DNA of 64,000 nucleotides. It comes from Manduca sexta. Lineage: Eukaryota > Arthropoda > Insecta > Lepidoptera > Sphingidae. The DNA is taken from NCBI RefSeq assembly GCF_014839805.1, contig NC_051135.1, positions 11,039,291-11,103,290 of the forward strand, in the 5' to 3' direction. Below the pieces are notes generated by a model that searched no databases, had not been told where the DNA came from, and worked only from the letters and a program-made list of their open reading frames with translations. Positions 1 to 13,000 of this stretch are shown here, one piece after another (position 1 is the first letter of the stretch; the number at the start of each line of letters is the position of its first letter). The translations under genes and the position numbers were made by a program.

Positions 1-340
1 GTATAACATGCCATATATAATAATGAAAGTTCTCACAACTATAGGCAATAAATATTTCCTGCAAAACATTTCCTGGCCTCTTGTCACCTTTCATAAAAGC
101 AATATAGAAGTTCCAGGAAGACACCTAATTGTTTTTATTCAATAAACTTCGTAAAGGATCTTATGAAATCCAATAAGGTTTGACGTGTTCTCGTACCGCC
201 AGATGGGGCTGGATAGCCACCTGCGATCGCTGCTTTATTTTTCAAAGATTTTAGCGAACTTAACGGGTTTGAGCGAATCAATTATTCGTGGACTATTATA
301 ATTTCAGATGAATCTCATTAAGGTGTCCCGATACGTCGGA
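1..340. other. AT-rich sequence upstream of chp, no gene seen
   Basis: No coding exon or RNA gene is recognisable here. A short stretch near 195-235 (gccagatggggctggatagcc) looks like a fragment of the interspersed repeat that begins around 341. Promoter elements of chp cannot be located, because its 5' untranslated exon lies upstream of the acceptor at 1318-1320 and was not found. Confidence 0.4.
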
Positions 341-632
341 AATTACTGGTGGTAGGTCTCTCATGTGAGAGTCCGCCTGAAAGTACTACCGCAATGTCTA
401 TTTCTGCTGCCAAGCTGCAGTGTGTCCTCACTGTTATGTTCCCGTTTGAACAACAATTTAGCCAGTCAGTACTGGATACAATAAACTTAACATCTCATGT
501 CTCGGGATGGCGAGCGCATTGGAATACCAAAAAATACTTTGTAATTTAAGGCATTGGATGGTATTTCTACTGTTCAAGGGCGGTCGTAACGTTTAACATT
601 AGGCGAACGGCAAGCTCGTCTCGTCATTCAAA
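341..632 (+). repeat. Interspersed repeat, family B, copy 1
   Basis: This sequence recurs at 33945-34170 and 45752-46045 (opposite strand) and in part at 63060-63205 (same strand). Shared blocks are the 'gtaggtctctcatgtgagagtcc' end, 'catgtctcgggatggcgagcgc' and 'aggcgaacggcaagctcg'. There is no coding capacity; the small open frame from 349 is incidental. The class is unknown; it is probably a non-autonomous element. Confidence 0.7.
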
Positions 633-653
633 TAAATCAAAAAAATAGAAGTG

Positions 654-880
654 CTTTATTGAAATTCTCTGTGTTCAACTGAAGCGTACTGCAATCCGGT
701 TTTGGTTGCCATTTTACTTATACTCTATTTAAAGCGCTTTTGCACTGCATGGTTAAAGAGTTTGGTTAAAAGACAATTGATGTTTAAGCGCTGCAGCGAA
801 CTTTAGTTCTAACTCCAGATTTTTAACAAATTGTGTATATGGACGTTCGTGTCCATCGGTAGAATATACGTCAATGTATT
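654..880 (+). repeat. Interspersed repeat, family C, copy 1
   Basis: Matches 25040-25262 in reverse complement. Shared blocks include 'gttcaactgaagcgtactgc', 'actctatttaaagcgctttt', 'gcgctgcagcgaact' and the end 'ccgatagatacgaacgtcc' as read in the second copy. This looks like a non-LTR 3' end or a SINE body. No open frame is meaningful. Confidence 0.6.
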
Positions 881-1013
881 ATTCACTTGGTTGTTTTATT
901 TCTTTTTAATGGCTGTTATTATGTCATTATATCATATAACGAACCCCACACTGCTTCGTAACGTTTCAAATTTAAAAGCCGTAATACTTTATCGTATCCT
1001 TATCAAAATACTA

Positions 1014-1294
1014 CTGACCCGACAGACGTTGTCCTGTCTTAACTATGTATGCATGCGCGCATTCTGTCGATCGCTGACAGTTATTTCAAACCACTGACAG
1101 TTATGTAAAATTAATATTGTCATTAAGTTTTCTTAAATTTTCTAATTTTCCGCGCAATTTTTTGATTTTTTTCTTTCATAAGAACCTTCTACTGACAATA
1201 ACAAACACTACAAAAAAAAATATTGAAATTGTTCCATACGTTCACGCGTGATATGACCAAGAGAAAGAGAGATTAATTTTTATATATATAGATT
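1014..1294 (+). repeat. Interspersed repeat, family D (LINE-like 3' tail), copy 1
   Basis: Closely matches 17571-17848 (same strand) and 41010-41283 (opposite strand). All copies contain a gacagacgttgtcc-like start, a 'gctgtcagttatttcaaac'-like core, 'cataagaaccttct', 'tcacgcgtgat' and a short TA-rich tail (tttatatatatag). The tail suggests a retroposed 3' end of an RTE/CR1-type element. This copy ends only about 26 bases before the splice acceptor that precedes the chp start codon. Confidence 0.75.
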
Positions 1295-1326
1295 CAATGA
1301 TGAATTTAATATTGTTTCAGAGTTTG

Positions 1327-4300
1327 ATGGCGATAATCAAATTTGGTTACGCCTTAGTGGTGGTAACACTGCTGTTGATGATATGGGCTTCCCTATCAAG
1401 AGCGATAGAAGTAAGTACGATGGTCTTTTCTTTCTTTTTTATATTGTCTTTTTTATAGCTTTTATGTTAATGGCTCCACGATAATCGCCAGCCTAATAGC
1501 ATACTTACCCATTCAAACAAGGAGTTTCTTAAGGCACGTTAAGATATCGTTATAGTTTAGGAATATATTAATGTTAAAAGGAAAACACTTAAGAAACATT
1601 TCTCCTAACTGTACCAGAGGATTTCCTGCTTGAATATTGTTTTCCTAGAAATTCATTTAAACCCTATTTATAGGATATGATTGTGAACACTAACTTATTA
1701 CCAAGATTTTATTGAGCTTTAAAATAAGAGCTTATACGTCTTAGGCTTGATTTAAATCAACAAATAACATTTATTCGTAGAATAAAGTATATCACAAACG
1801 AATTAGAAATGACACTTGTCTATATAAAAATGACAATTTGTCTCACCTTTATATTGAGTCAGGTTATAATTTATTTGATGGATAAATTTTATCGACGATT
1901 TGAAAATGAATGAACTCGGTGGCGTAGTTATATTGCATGCGTGGTACAGCACCGCTCTGAGGTCCTGGGTTCGAATCCCAAAGTGATATTTTGGTTTTTC
2001 TACTCAGTATCAGCTTGGAGTCTGAAATTTGTGCCCCATATGACGATAGGCCCGTCCCCTATCACATGATGGAACGGAAGCGAGACATACTGAACAAAAA
2101 GTGGGTGCCCTGGTTGTACCTTTGCATACCATTTCAAGGATAAATGCGTGATATGTATGCGTTTGTGTGTGAAATCAATTCCAATATCAATTTTTACATC
2201 TCCAGCTGCACGTAGATACAGGCCATCCGCCATGTCTATTCCAAGCGTTATGCACCTGCTCGAAACCAGCTGGCGACCTGGGCATCGTGACCTGCAACCA
2301 CGTCCCGATCCTCAGGGTGCCCGCTACCATTAACAGCTCCAAGGTCTTCATGCTGCAGCTCACTGGAAACAAGATTAGGGATTTGGAACCACAGTTCTTT
2401 CAAGCGACAAGTAAGTTATTGTGTATATATATTTATTTATAAACTTATACAAATGGAAGATTGTTAGGCGCGAGGTCTACCTTATAATACTTATCGACAC
2501 TCCCGTAAATTTGATTTAAAAATGTAACTACATTCGCAATTACCATGCAGAGACTTAGGATAAATTTCTATACAGTACTCCATTACTCATTGCACATGGT
2601 AAATGTATTGTTAAATGTTTATGTTAAAAGTAAGTAAAAAAAAATACATGAACAGTTTAATTCTGATTACATTTTTATAGAGCTTGTAATTATCGCGCGC
2701 TCACAATGGAAGGAAAAATTCACATCGTAAATGAACTCACCAATTATTCATACTACCGCGTACGAGTATGAATTATAAAAGAATATAAATGTACCAAATA
2801 GACGTAAAGGACACAATTTATTATATTTCACGCGAAACAATTAAAGATTTAAGCAAAATATGTTCCAGAGTGCGACATTTTCGCAAACAAAAATATATTA
2901 CAAAATATTCGTTCCACGTAGAAATATAAATTCCAGGTCTCTACAAGCTGGCCATAAACCAAAATCCCCTGGAGAGCGTACATGAGGAAGCATTCTACGG
3001 GCTAGACAACACGTTGTGGGAGCTAGAACTCCGGGGAGACAAATTAACATCTGTGCCGAGCAGAGCCCTAAGATACCTCCAGAAACTACGGCTGCTGGAT
3101 TTGACAGGTGATTTATCTTCAGTGCATTGTTTGAGTGGGCTGAACATCAAATGGATACTGGAATTACATCTCGAAAGACAGTGGTCATAGATATTGATGG
3201 CTTTGTTTTAATTGGAGTTTCTAGCAAAGATTAAACATTTGAAATTTTAATTTGGAGTAGATTAAATACATTAAATCTAAAAGCCAGACGCTTAGCTTCG
3301 TGCTAATCTACTATGCCAACAGAGTTTTAGTTATTTATTATCACATGAATATTCAAGACGAATAATTAATCTTGATCTGTATTTCATTTGTATCTAGAGT
3401 CTAATGTTCTTTAATAGACTTTTAACGTTCCAGGAAATGAAATAACAGATATATCTGGTGATAATTGGCGAGGATTAGAGAATACGCTACAAACGTTAAT
3501 TCTGGCGGATAATTCCATAGCGAACCTTCCACTCGATGCGTTCAGTGGTCTGCCGATGCTGGAAACATTGGATTTGCACGGAAACCACTTATCTGTTATT
3601 GACAGTGGCGTATTTCGAGATGGCATGAGCAGATTGAATAGGGTACGCAATGTTTTTTGTTTGATTTGTGCGAACTTTTGCGCTTATTAAATTCATGGAT
3701 TTTATTTATTCTTTTGAAGTTGAATTCTCTGTATTCGAATACGTGATATTTTGCTATTGTTTCACAATGATTATTATTTACGACACCGATGTTATTATTA
3801 CTACAATTCTACTTGTACTTACCATAAAGTTGCATTGTTTCTAAGTTCATAAAATTGAATTTTCCATATGAATTGTTGTGCACAGTTCGTAACAAGTATA
3901 ACTTTTTCATATCAAAATTCTCCTTACAGCTTCTGCTAGGAGACAACCAGCTGTCTTATATTCCTTACGAGGAACTATCCCCACTTAGGCAGTTAAGGTT
4001 CCTGGATTTATCTAATAACGTCATCAAGCAAGTGCCACCGGTGCACGATCTAAATGGCGTGCGGCTCTCACTTGATTCTTTAAAGTAAGTATTTTACTAA
4101 AAGGAAATTCTAGCAATATGGCTTTATCACGTTGATTAAAGGAAAAACCTTATGCCTTAAATTATATTTGTACCTACATTATATTTATTTAATTTATATT
4201 TGTGTCAAAGAGATACCGAAAAGTGTTTAATGTATAAACAAATTCCTTTGCTTATATTAAAAACAAAATTGTGGTATGGTACATAAATATTCTTCAATAT

Positions 4301-7060
4301 TCTTGAAATATTTTTTCATAATGTATTTAGCCGTAGCAGGTCGCTGGATGCGGGCTGCTTCCAATAGGTCGATTTGGAAATCTTTGGGGAAGACCTATGT
4401 TCAGTAGTGAACATCCTGCAGCTAATGATTATGTATATCTTATTCTCTGCAGCCAAAACATTTCTGTAACATATTCAATACAGCTAATCGTATCCTACCT
4501 AGAAACTAATTGTGATTAGATTTTCTATCAGCTAAGTGAAGCTATTAATTAACTCCAATAAGGACGGCTAAAATTTCCAATAAATAACTTTCGTAACATC
4601 TTTAACTATTATAAATTATGAAAAGCAATCTTCGGTAAAGTGCTCTTTGTAAACGGGATATTCAATTTTATCGACAACAACTTATAGACAAACTATTATA
4701 ATATTTATTGTCTATTTTCCTGAATATATAATGTTTACGACCAACTAATCTAGAATCGAAAACAGTTTTGATTTAATTGACAGGGCAATCCTTAGTATTA
4801 GCTATACAATTTGAAAAACTGATAAACTCAAAATACGAAAAAGTATCAAATCTCACATTAACTTACTATCAGGCGAATGGCAAACTCGTCTCGTCATTCA
4901 AAAAATAAAAATACTAATGTAACTCCGAAGTAGCACCGGGTGGTCAAGTTTAGCCACTTTTAGAGAAGACTCAGGCATCTTAAATTAATCATAGAAAGAT
5001 ACGAAAGGGTGAGAAAGATGTTGGGTAGGAATATGAGCCCCGAATTGAAACCCCGAATTTCCTTCAAACATGAATCATTAATCATTATTTTTTCAATTCA
5101 TGCAGATTAGACAACAACATGATTAGGATTCTTTACCCGGGTTCCTTCAAATACTTCAATGTACTCAACTCAACTACGATGGACGGGAATCCCATATTCG
5201 AACTAAAGGTCAGTAACTATTTATACAAAATTAATGAACAATACCTAATAAAAATAATGCTCACCTCCCTTTAGACATCGGCTGGCCTGAGCCTCTGGCA
5301 TTGCAGTTTATGAGCGGCAGATGCTGCTTACCATCAGATGGACCGCCAGCTCATTTACCTACTGTGCAAAAAATATATAAAAAATAACAAATTACTACTT
5401 AACAAATTCTGCTACAAGCACCTAATTAGAAAAAGTAGGTTAGGTTAATAATATCCTCGGATGCCGAAATTCGTGTTGTAGTGAGAGGAAAGTTATAATT
5501 AATGTATACGTAATACGGTCTTGAATAATGTTCTATCTCTTCTACCTGTTTTTATTTCCCTACAATGTGGGAGTACCTTTTAGTTATAACGAGAGGAATC
5601 TTGAATGATTTTACGCCTATAAATAAAAGTTTCAGATTTTTTGAAGAATTCTTACAATGGAAAATATAGCATCATGTATTATTTTAGATTTTTCTTTTGT
5701 GTTTATCTTCATATTCAGAAACTTTAATTTTGTCGATAACGTCTACATAATAACGTTGTCCGTTTAAGTAACATTAAGTCCTATTTAGTTGTAGTTAAGT
5801 TGGTTTTAGTTTTCCTCATTACAATAAAAATCAACAACTTCCAGGAAGACGCATTCCGCAACGCGAAGATAAAGTCCCTCTCGTTACGCGACTGTTCGAT
5901 ATCTGAGCTGTCGCCGGCAGCCTTCGCCGGACTCGAGAACAGTTTACAGAACCTCGATCTCTCTGAGAACAACCTTACGATGATCTCCAAGTTCATTCTG
6001 AACAAGCTTGACTCTCTGCGGTTCCTGAATCTTAGGGAGAACAAGGTGAGTGATATCTGTTATTTGAATTGTCTGGCTTGAAGTTCGTCAATTCGATTTC
6101 TTTTTATTCAGTTGTATTTTAATAATCTGCTTTACCAGCCGACTTGAGTTTCAAATATTATACTTAATTATATATAATATAGAATTATACAATTATGAAC
6201 ACACTACGATCTATTACGAAGTCATCTCCGACAACTTGAGAATAGCTAATATATATATTTTTACTACACTATCCATAAGTAACGTTATGGTATACGAAAA
6301 TATTAATAATCAAAAAGTAATCCAACTTTTGTTTACGCATTTCTTTTCTACATGCTGCAGGTGGACATAAATTTACTGACGTCCACTACACCATCAGATT
6401 TCTCACCGGCTTCCTTCAACAATTTCCAATACAAACTTTTCTATTTGGATATAAGCGGTGCGAACTCTATTGAAATGACCCTTCAAGATGTTAGGAGGTA
6501 AGTTTCATGTCGTTAGTAAAGTTCTAAGAGTGTTACATTTTTGAAACTGATGATTAGATTAATACGCCATGCCGATGGTATCAACTTATTGCAAACCCGC
6601 GATACAAAATATTGCCCAATTCTAAACTACTCAATTGTTGAATTAACGATTATTTTAAAGAAAATTTCTAAGCCAATCAACAATTCTATTTGGTACTAAA
6701 TAATTAAGTTTTAAGTATATTTCAATAATTTCCTAATTATGATATTCCAGAATGAGATCTCTACGATATTTGTCAATTGGTAAACTGCTACGACAAAGTA
6801 TAAAGACAGAAGATTTCCTTGACTTCGGCATGGAGCTGGAAGACCTGAAGATCTTCGGAAGCACCGTCAACAGGATAGAGGCCAGCGCGTTCCAACATGT
6901 CAGAACCATCAAGACGTTGGACCTTTCAGAGAACAACATAGAATTCATCGATCCGTTTGCTTTTGCTGAGGTATTTTATATTTACTTTTTATTATTTAAA
7001 TTGATATCCATGTATATAATAATTAATTATTTTTCGATTCATTTCAGATCATTCATAGAT

Positions 7061-7097
<37 letters not shown>

Positions 7098-10000
7098 GGG
7101 TTCGAAACTAAGTTTAGTCTTCAACTACTAAATAATTTCAGAGATTGGTCTAAACTGTACACCAATTTCGTTATCTTTTGTTTCATCGTCACATAGACCA
7201 ATAATTTACACTTTTTACATCTCTAAATCCAATATAAAAGCAACGTATAGTGTCGTTTGAAACGTATTTTTCAAATCACTCATTATCATTTCTTTTAGCT
7301 TCACAGCCTAACAACCCTGAAAATGGCGAACGGTCTCGCTGACTCAGTAAAAATTCTGCCCTTCGAACCATTAAAGGCTTTGATCGAACTACAATACTTG
7401 GACCTCAGTAACAATAAACTAAAGAATGTTCCAGACACATCGTTCCATTTTCTGTTCAAATTGAAGACATTGAATTTGGAGGACAACGCTATTGATCATT
7501 TCTCAAAAGGAACTTTGCAGGTCAGTGTTTTGAATATAAATAAAAGAACTATGACTTATATTAAAACGAAACGAATCATAAAAATAAACTAACAAGTAAT
7601 CTAAGATAATAGTAATACATTACGGCAAATAAATATATACCTAAATGTCATGTAGATAGTGTATATTTTTCAATAATGTATCCTTTCAGGGTGACATCCA
7701 TGGAAAATTGGAAAGCATATGCCTATCTTTAAATCAAATGAAACAAATAGTTCAACACACGTTTGTAGAACTAAAAGATCTAGAAGAAATACTCATAGAA
7801 GATAACTTGATAGAAATCATACAAAGAAGAGCATTCACCAGTCTGGATAATTTGAAAATCATCAAACTGAGAGGCAACAGGATCAATGAGATATCTGAAG
7901 AGGCATTTCAGAATATACCAGCACTTAAAGAGTAAGTAGAATAGGCACCTTTAGATGTTAAAATTAGTTCATTTATTATAGCATTTGTATATACTAACCC
8001 CCTTATTCATAGACGTTATTTATTTAAGGACGACGCATTGCTGTGGTAACAAGTCTGTTTCTCAGCTTAGATAAATAACGTCTATGAATAAGGGGATAAG
8101 AATTTTTATAAGGCAAAATAATTTGTTGTGGACTACAAATGTTATATATATCTATATTGTTAAGGAAAATTGAAAATAGAATTGGTATGTTGTGGAATGA
8201 TCTTGGATTTTAGGAATCTAACGATGCATTTAAAATCTAACTCCTACCTTTCAAGTATCCGAATGTAAAATAAAAATTGTATTCTTACAGACTCGACATA
8301 TCCTTCAATCGTTTGGAAACGTTTAAATTTTCGATATTCGATCAAGTTGGATCAGCGACTGCGTTGAAAGTAAACGCTTCATACAACAGAATTACTTCAC
8401 TGACGGATTCCAATGCTCCGAGCTTCTTTTCTTCGAATTTCTATCCGCCACCTAAAGCTCAAAGTAAGGCACAATTATCAATTAATATTATTAAATCTTT
8501 AACTTTATTAGTAACAGTAATTTTTTATGCTTCAATATTATTTTCTTTATTGCATGTGGTTTCATGGTTTTAATATCTTTCGCTTTATTTTTATTCGCAT
8601 TACTTCTTTTGCAAGTTCTTTTTTCACAGACATGACTGTTATAAGTTTGTTTATTTATTTACATTAACAAAGTACTTACGGATTTTATTTTATTGTCTAA
8701 GTATATATCAACTATCGATATGTTCGCCTTTATATTTTAAATAGATTTAGAATGAAATAAAAAAGCCAAATATTTTTAAAACATTTACTAACATCTATTT
8801 GACTTTGTAGCAGATGCTCTTAATGGTACAAAGCAAGCGGTTCCTTTGGTGCAAGGTGATATTTTTCCATTATGCTTTTATACTTTTATTTTATCAACTG
8901 CTAATCATTTAATTTCCACGCAGATGTTAACAATACTTCCGATAACCAAAGCCTGGTAGTACAAGGTGATTCAGTTAATTTATATATTTGTTTATTTTTA
9001 GTATTATCATTTATTTTATCGCTTATTTTGCTTCTTATACAGGCTTCGTTTCAGACTTTAAGGATGACTTTCGGTCAATGCGAGGTGATTCGTTTTGTGT
9101 TAACCCTTCCTACTAATTGTTTTTATATTTATTAACAGATTGGGTACAACGTATCTAATGGTGGATTTACCACAAATTTCTACATATAGAATGGATAATT
9201 ATAATCAATTATATACCATTTTTTTATAACTGATGAAAACATAGTACGCTATCAATTAAAAATATTTGTCATCTAATAATATTACTTGAATATTTAAAAT
9301 ATTTCCAGGTCTCGGTACAGTTTCGGTGAACATAAGAGTTTTGGATTTCTCTCATAACAATATATCGTACATAGCGCCTTATTACTTCAGGTAACTTTTA
9401 ATATTCTTAAATACGACAATATAGAGTAGTGATCACGAAAAAAAAATTCGATTTGTATAAATCTGGTTTTTATTTGTGCATAATGTCGCCGGAGTAGAAA
9501 AAAGTGGAGTGAATAATATTGATTTTTCTCACAAAGCAACGTAAGTCGAAATAGAGTAGGCGATGGATCAAAATATTATGAAGAAAAATATGAAAGACGA
9601 TTCTGAATGATTCAATTTTTAAATGAACCTGACGAAGGCTACTACAATGTTCATAAAAAAGTACAGCGTAGGCAGGCCTCCCACGAGATGGACCGACGAT
9701 CTGGTGAGGGTCGCCGGAGTCCGATGGATGAGGGCGGCCCAGAACCGGTCCCTGTGGCGCTCAATGGGGGAGGCCTATGTCCAGCAGTGGACGATTCCCG
9801 GCTGAAATGATGATGATGATGATGAAAGACCTCTATAGTATATTATTCTTCGTGTCGTTTCTTCGTTCTTCTTTCCAGGCATGCTGATCTAACGCTATCC
9901 GAGCTTCATCTGTCCCACAACAGGATCAGAAATATTACCCGAGAAGTGTTCGGCTCTATGCTCATGCTACAGTATCTGGATTTGTCTCATAACCAAATAT

Positions 10001-13000
10001 TCCATATGGAATACGATTGCTTCAAGAAAGTTAAGAATTTACAGGTAAGCAGCTCCAGATATCAAAATATTAATTTGTAATCCATTGTTTTATTATTCGT
10101 ATACGTGTTTAAAAACCAAAAGGATTGAATTAAGAGCGTTTACGTGCGGCGCGTGAAGTCAACTATAGGTAATTCTTCGCAAAATTCACTCACACAGAGC
10201 CGTTGCGTAGCTGTGTGCGTAGAGTTAGCGCGTCGGCTATCTTTATAGTCAGACCAACCAATTTTGATCTTTTCGCTTTAATTATCTAATTGGAATGTAA
10301 CTTATGATTTATGAATTTATGATAAATGAAGAATTCTATTATTAAATATATAAGAATTCATCATGAAATAGTTTATATGTATCATTTTGTAATTATAAAA
10401 AAAAAATAAACATTTTTAACAAATTTTAACGGCAATTTTACAAATTGTTATTTTCACTTTTTAAATGCAAATGCTTAAAAAATGTAAGCATTTGTATTTA
10501 GAAAGTACCCTTTAGTAAAGTGGATCTCATCATGAAGCCGAAAGATAGGCACCAGAACTCCGTAATCAGACAATAAATCAGGAAAATTACTGTGCTACGA
10601 TGTTTATAATGGACCACATAATTACTCCATAGATCTGCAGTTTTTAATATTTAGCGTATTGAAAGTTTAAATTAAGTCATTAAAAATTACACATTGGAAT
10701 TTATATTTTGAGTCAGAAGGTGTATGTAATGACATGTCATTTTTAGGTGTATAACTAAAAAGTGAGAAATAAAAGACTTCTTTTTTCGGAAGTTGGTTAT
10801 ATTTTTTGGATAGTTTTTTTTTAATAGGTATTGCTTCTCAGTGACATCGACCATCAATCGATCGATTGTACATCCATGTATAACAATTTACCAGTTTTAT
10901 ATCCATAATTTTGCATAATATTTGCGACACACGACGAAGCAAAATAGTTGGTTCTGTACTTTTTTGACCAACAGCAGTCAGCTTTGACTGTAAGTATGGG
11001 AATACCGTCTTTTACATCGCCACAGGCAACATCTTTATCAGTTTCTTCCCTAGCGGCCTCTTGCATCCTGTCCTCTGCAGCTAATTTCAATCATTTAGCT
11101 AACTCGTCGTAACATTTCATGTAAACATTTTGCGTTAATATTGGTAAATCTATGGAAGCTAACTGTTCGTTTAAATTTGATCTACCAACTTCAGTCATCA
11201 TAGCTCCATTCACAGTTCCACGATATACGTCCATACTATCAGTATATCTCTTAGCGCTTAAATAGCTTAAATTCCATATTGCACATATTACACTTCATTA
11301 AAAATGTTGACTGCAAGCAAACATTCTCTTTCAATAGTTGTAAATGTTCGATACTACAACCTGTTGCTCTGTTATGGTTATTGAGTGTTTTAATTTGATC
11401 CAAAAAATATTGAAAATCTATAATTTTGCGGCTTTTAATAACCTTATTTATTTTGAGTGTAATATCAGGCACGATTACCTAAAAATTAAAAAAATAATAT
11501 AGAATATACTATTATTGTTATCGAAGTTTACGCAAACACTACATACTTAAGTAAAACTGCATATGGATCTAGACGCGTTTAATTTATACAAGTATAATGA
11601 CGCCGAAACCTGCACAGGGTTAAACGTCAGGATAAAATTGTATGTAAAATTGATGTGAGCGTGTAAACCTAAACTAGCCCAAATAGTTAAGAAGATAGGT
11701 ATACTAACTACTACTAGTAGTTTTATTCACTAGCTACATAAATTACCAAATCCCTTATTTCTAAGGTTCAAAGAGGAGAAAGATATAGGATTCCGTCTCT
11801 CGTCACTTGAATTTTCTTAACACTGCGCATCAGTGAACACAAAAACCTTGTTATTTGAAAGTAAGCGTACCTATGCATTATGCAAAAAAATCAGCCAAGT
11901 GCGAGTGGGACTCGCGCAATGGGTATTTGGCGAGTTGTAAACGTTTTGACAACGGGACAGGAAAGTGATTCTATAAGGCTAAGAACTCACGAAGCGGTTT
12001 TTACTCTCGCCCGCCGTGGTTGAGAAACGGCTGTTTTATTTCCAAACTCATGACGACCGGAGATCTGTGCGATTTGTAACCACCGCGGTTCCGATTATGT
12101 CCTGCAAACTTGGCGAGCGATTATCGCAAGGCGGGCGGTTACAAGAAGGACAGTTAACGGTCAGTTGAGTTCCAGAACGCCATGGAAACATATCAGAAAC
12201 GATCACGATGGAGGAAAATGGCGTCAGATTTCTGTAACCACCCCTCCCCTACCGACTACTGCAGTCGCCCACCTACTAACCACAGAGCGCGCTGGTGCTA
12301 CCGTGGCCCGCACGATTCTACTAGTTGGCCGCCAATACAGCGGGTACCGCATACAACCACGCACGCCGCGGGCGTAAAACGAGTTTTGAAATGTGCGTTT
12401 AGTCCATTGAAATGTTACAATTTAAGGACCGAATATTGCATTTCTTGGAGGACGCAATTTTATTTTTGGGCCATGTGTGGGGGGTCAATAGAAGCTTAAC
12501 CTCAAGTTTGTGGGGTCGCCACCCTTGTCCCCCGGCCGCCATCTTGGAAAAAGGGGTGAAAACACTTTTTGCGCGATATCTCGGAAACTATACGTCTTAC
12601 AAAAATTTTGTAAAGCCATAATTTGTAGCAAATTGTTTTGCCTGCAAATTGTAATAGTATATTTAGAATAAAAAAAATCAAAAATAAGTTAAACATTTTG
12701 TTTCGACCGGATTCTCATGAGCATTGACGAACCCGGTAAACTTTGGAGCGCTGTAACAGCGTTTTAAATGAATGAACTAAAAAAAAATTATAGGGAACAA
12801 TTTTCCTCAAAAGATCATTTACAGGTTAGTTTGAGGTAATTTTTTTTGTAAAATGTAAAAAAGTTATAGAGCAAAAAGAAAACTTTTATAAACATTTTCT
12901 CACATTTTTGCTTATAACTTCTTTAATTTTAATTTAGGGCAAAAGTTTTATAAACATATTTGTAGGCAAAACAATTTGCTACAAATTATGACTTTACAAA

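Noticed and set aside
1960..1985. tRNA gene suggested by a perfect B-box-like 'gggttcgaatccc'
   Set aside because: The surrounding arms do not fold as a tRNA and the sequence continues into a repeated SINE body, so it is a SINE head.
2000..2372. Short open frames on both strands around chp exon 2
   Set aside because: They are shadows of exon 2 and of the SINE before it; the exon frame with flanking splice sites explains the region.
12165..12621. Overlapping open frames in GC-rich DNA
   Set aside because: They lie within a nested transposon and include a fold-back arm; the length is explained by low stop frequency in GC-rich sequence.
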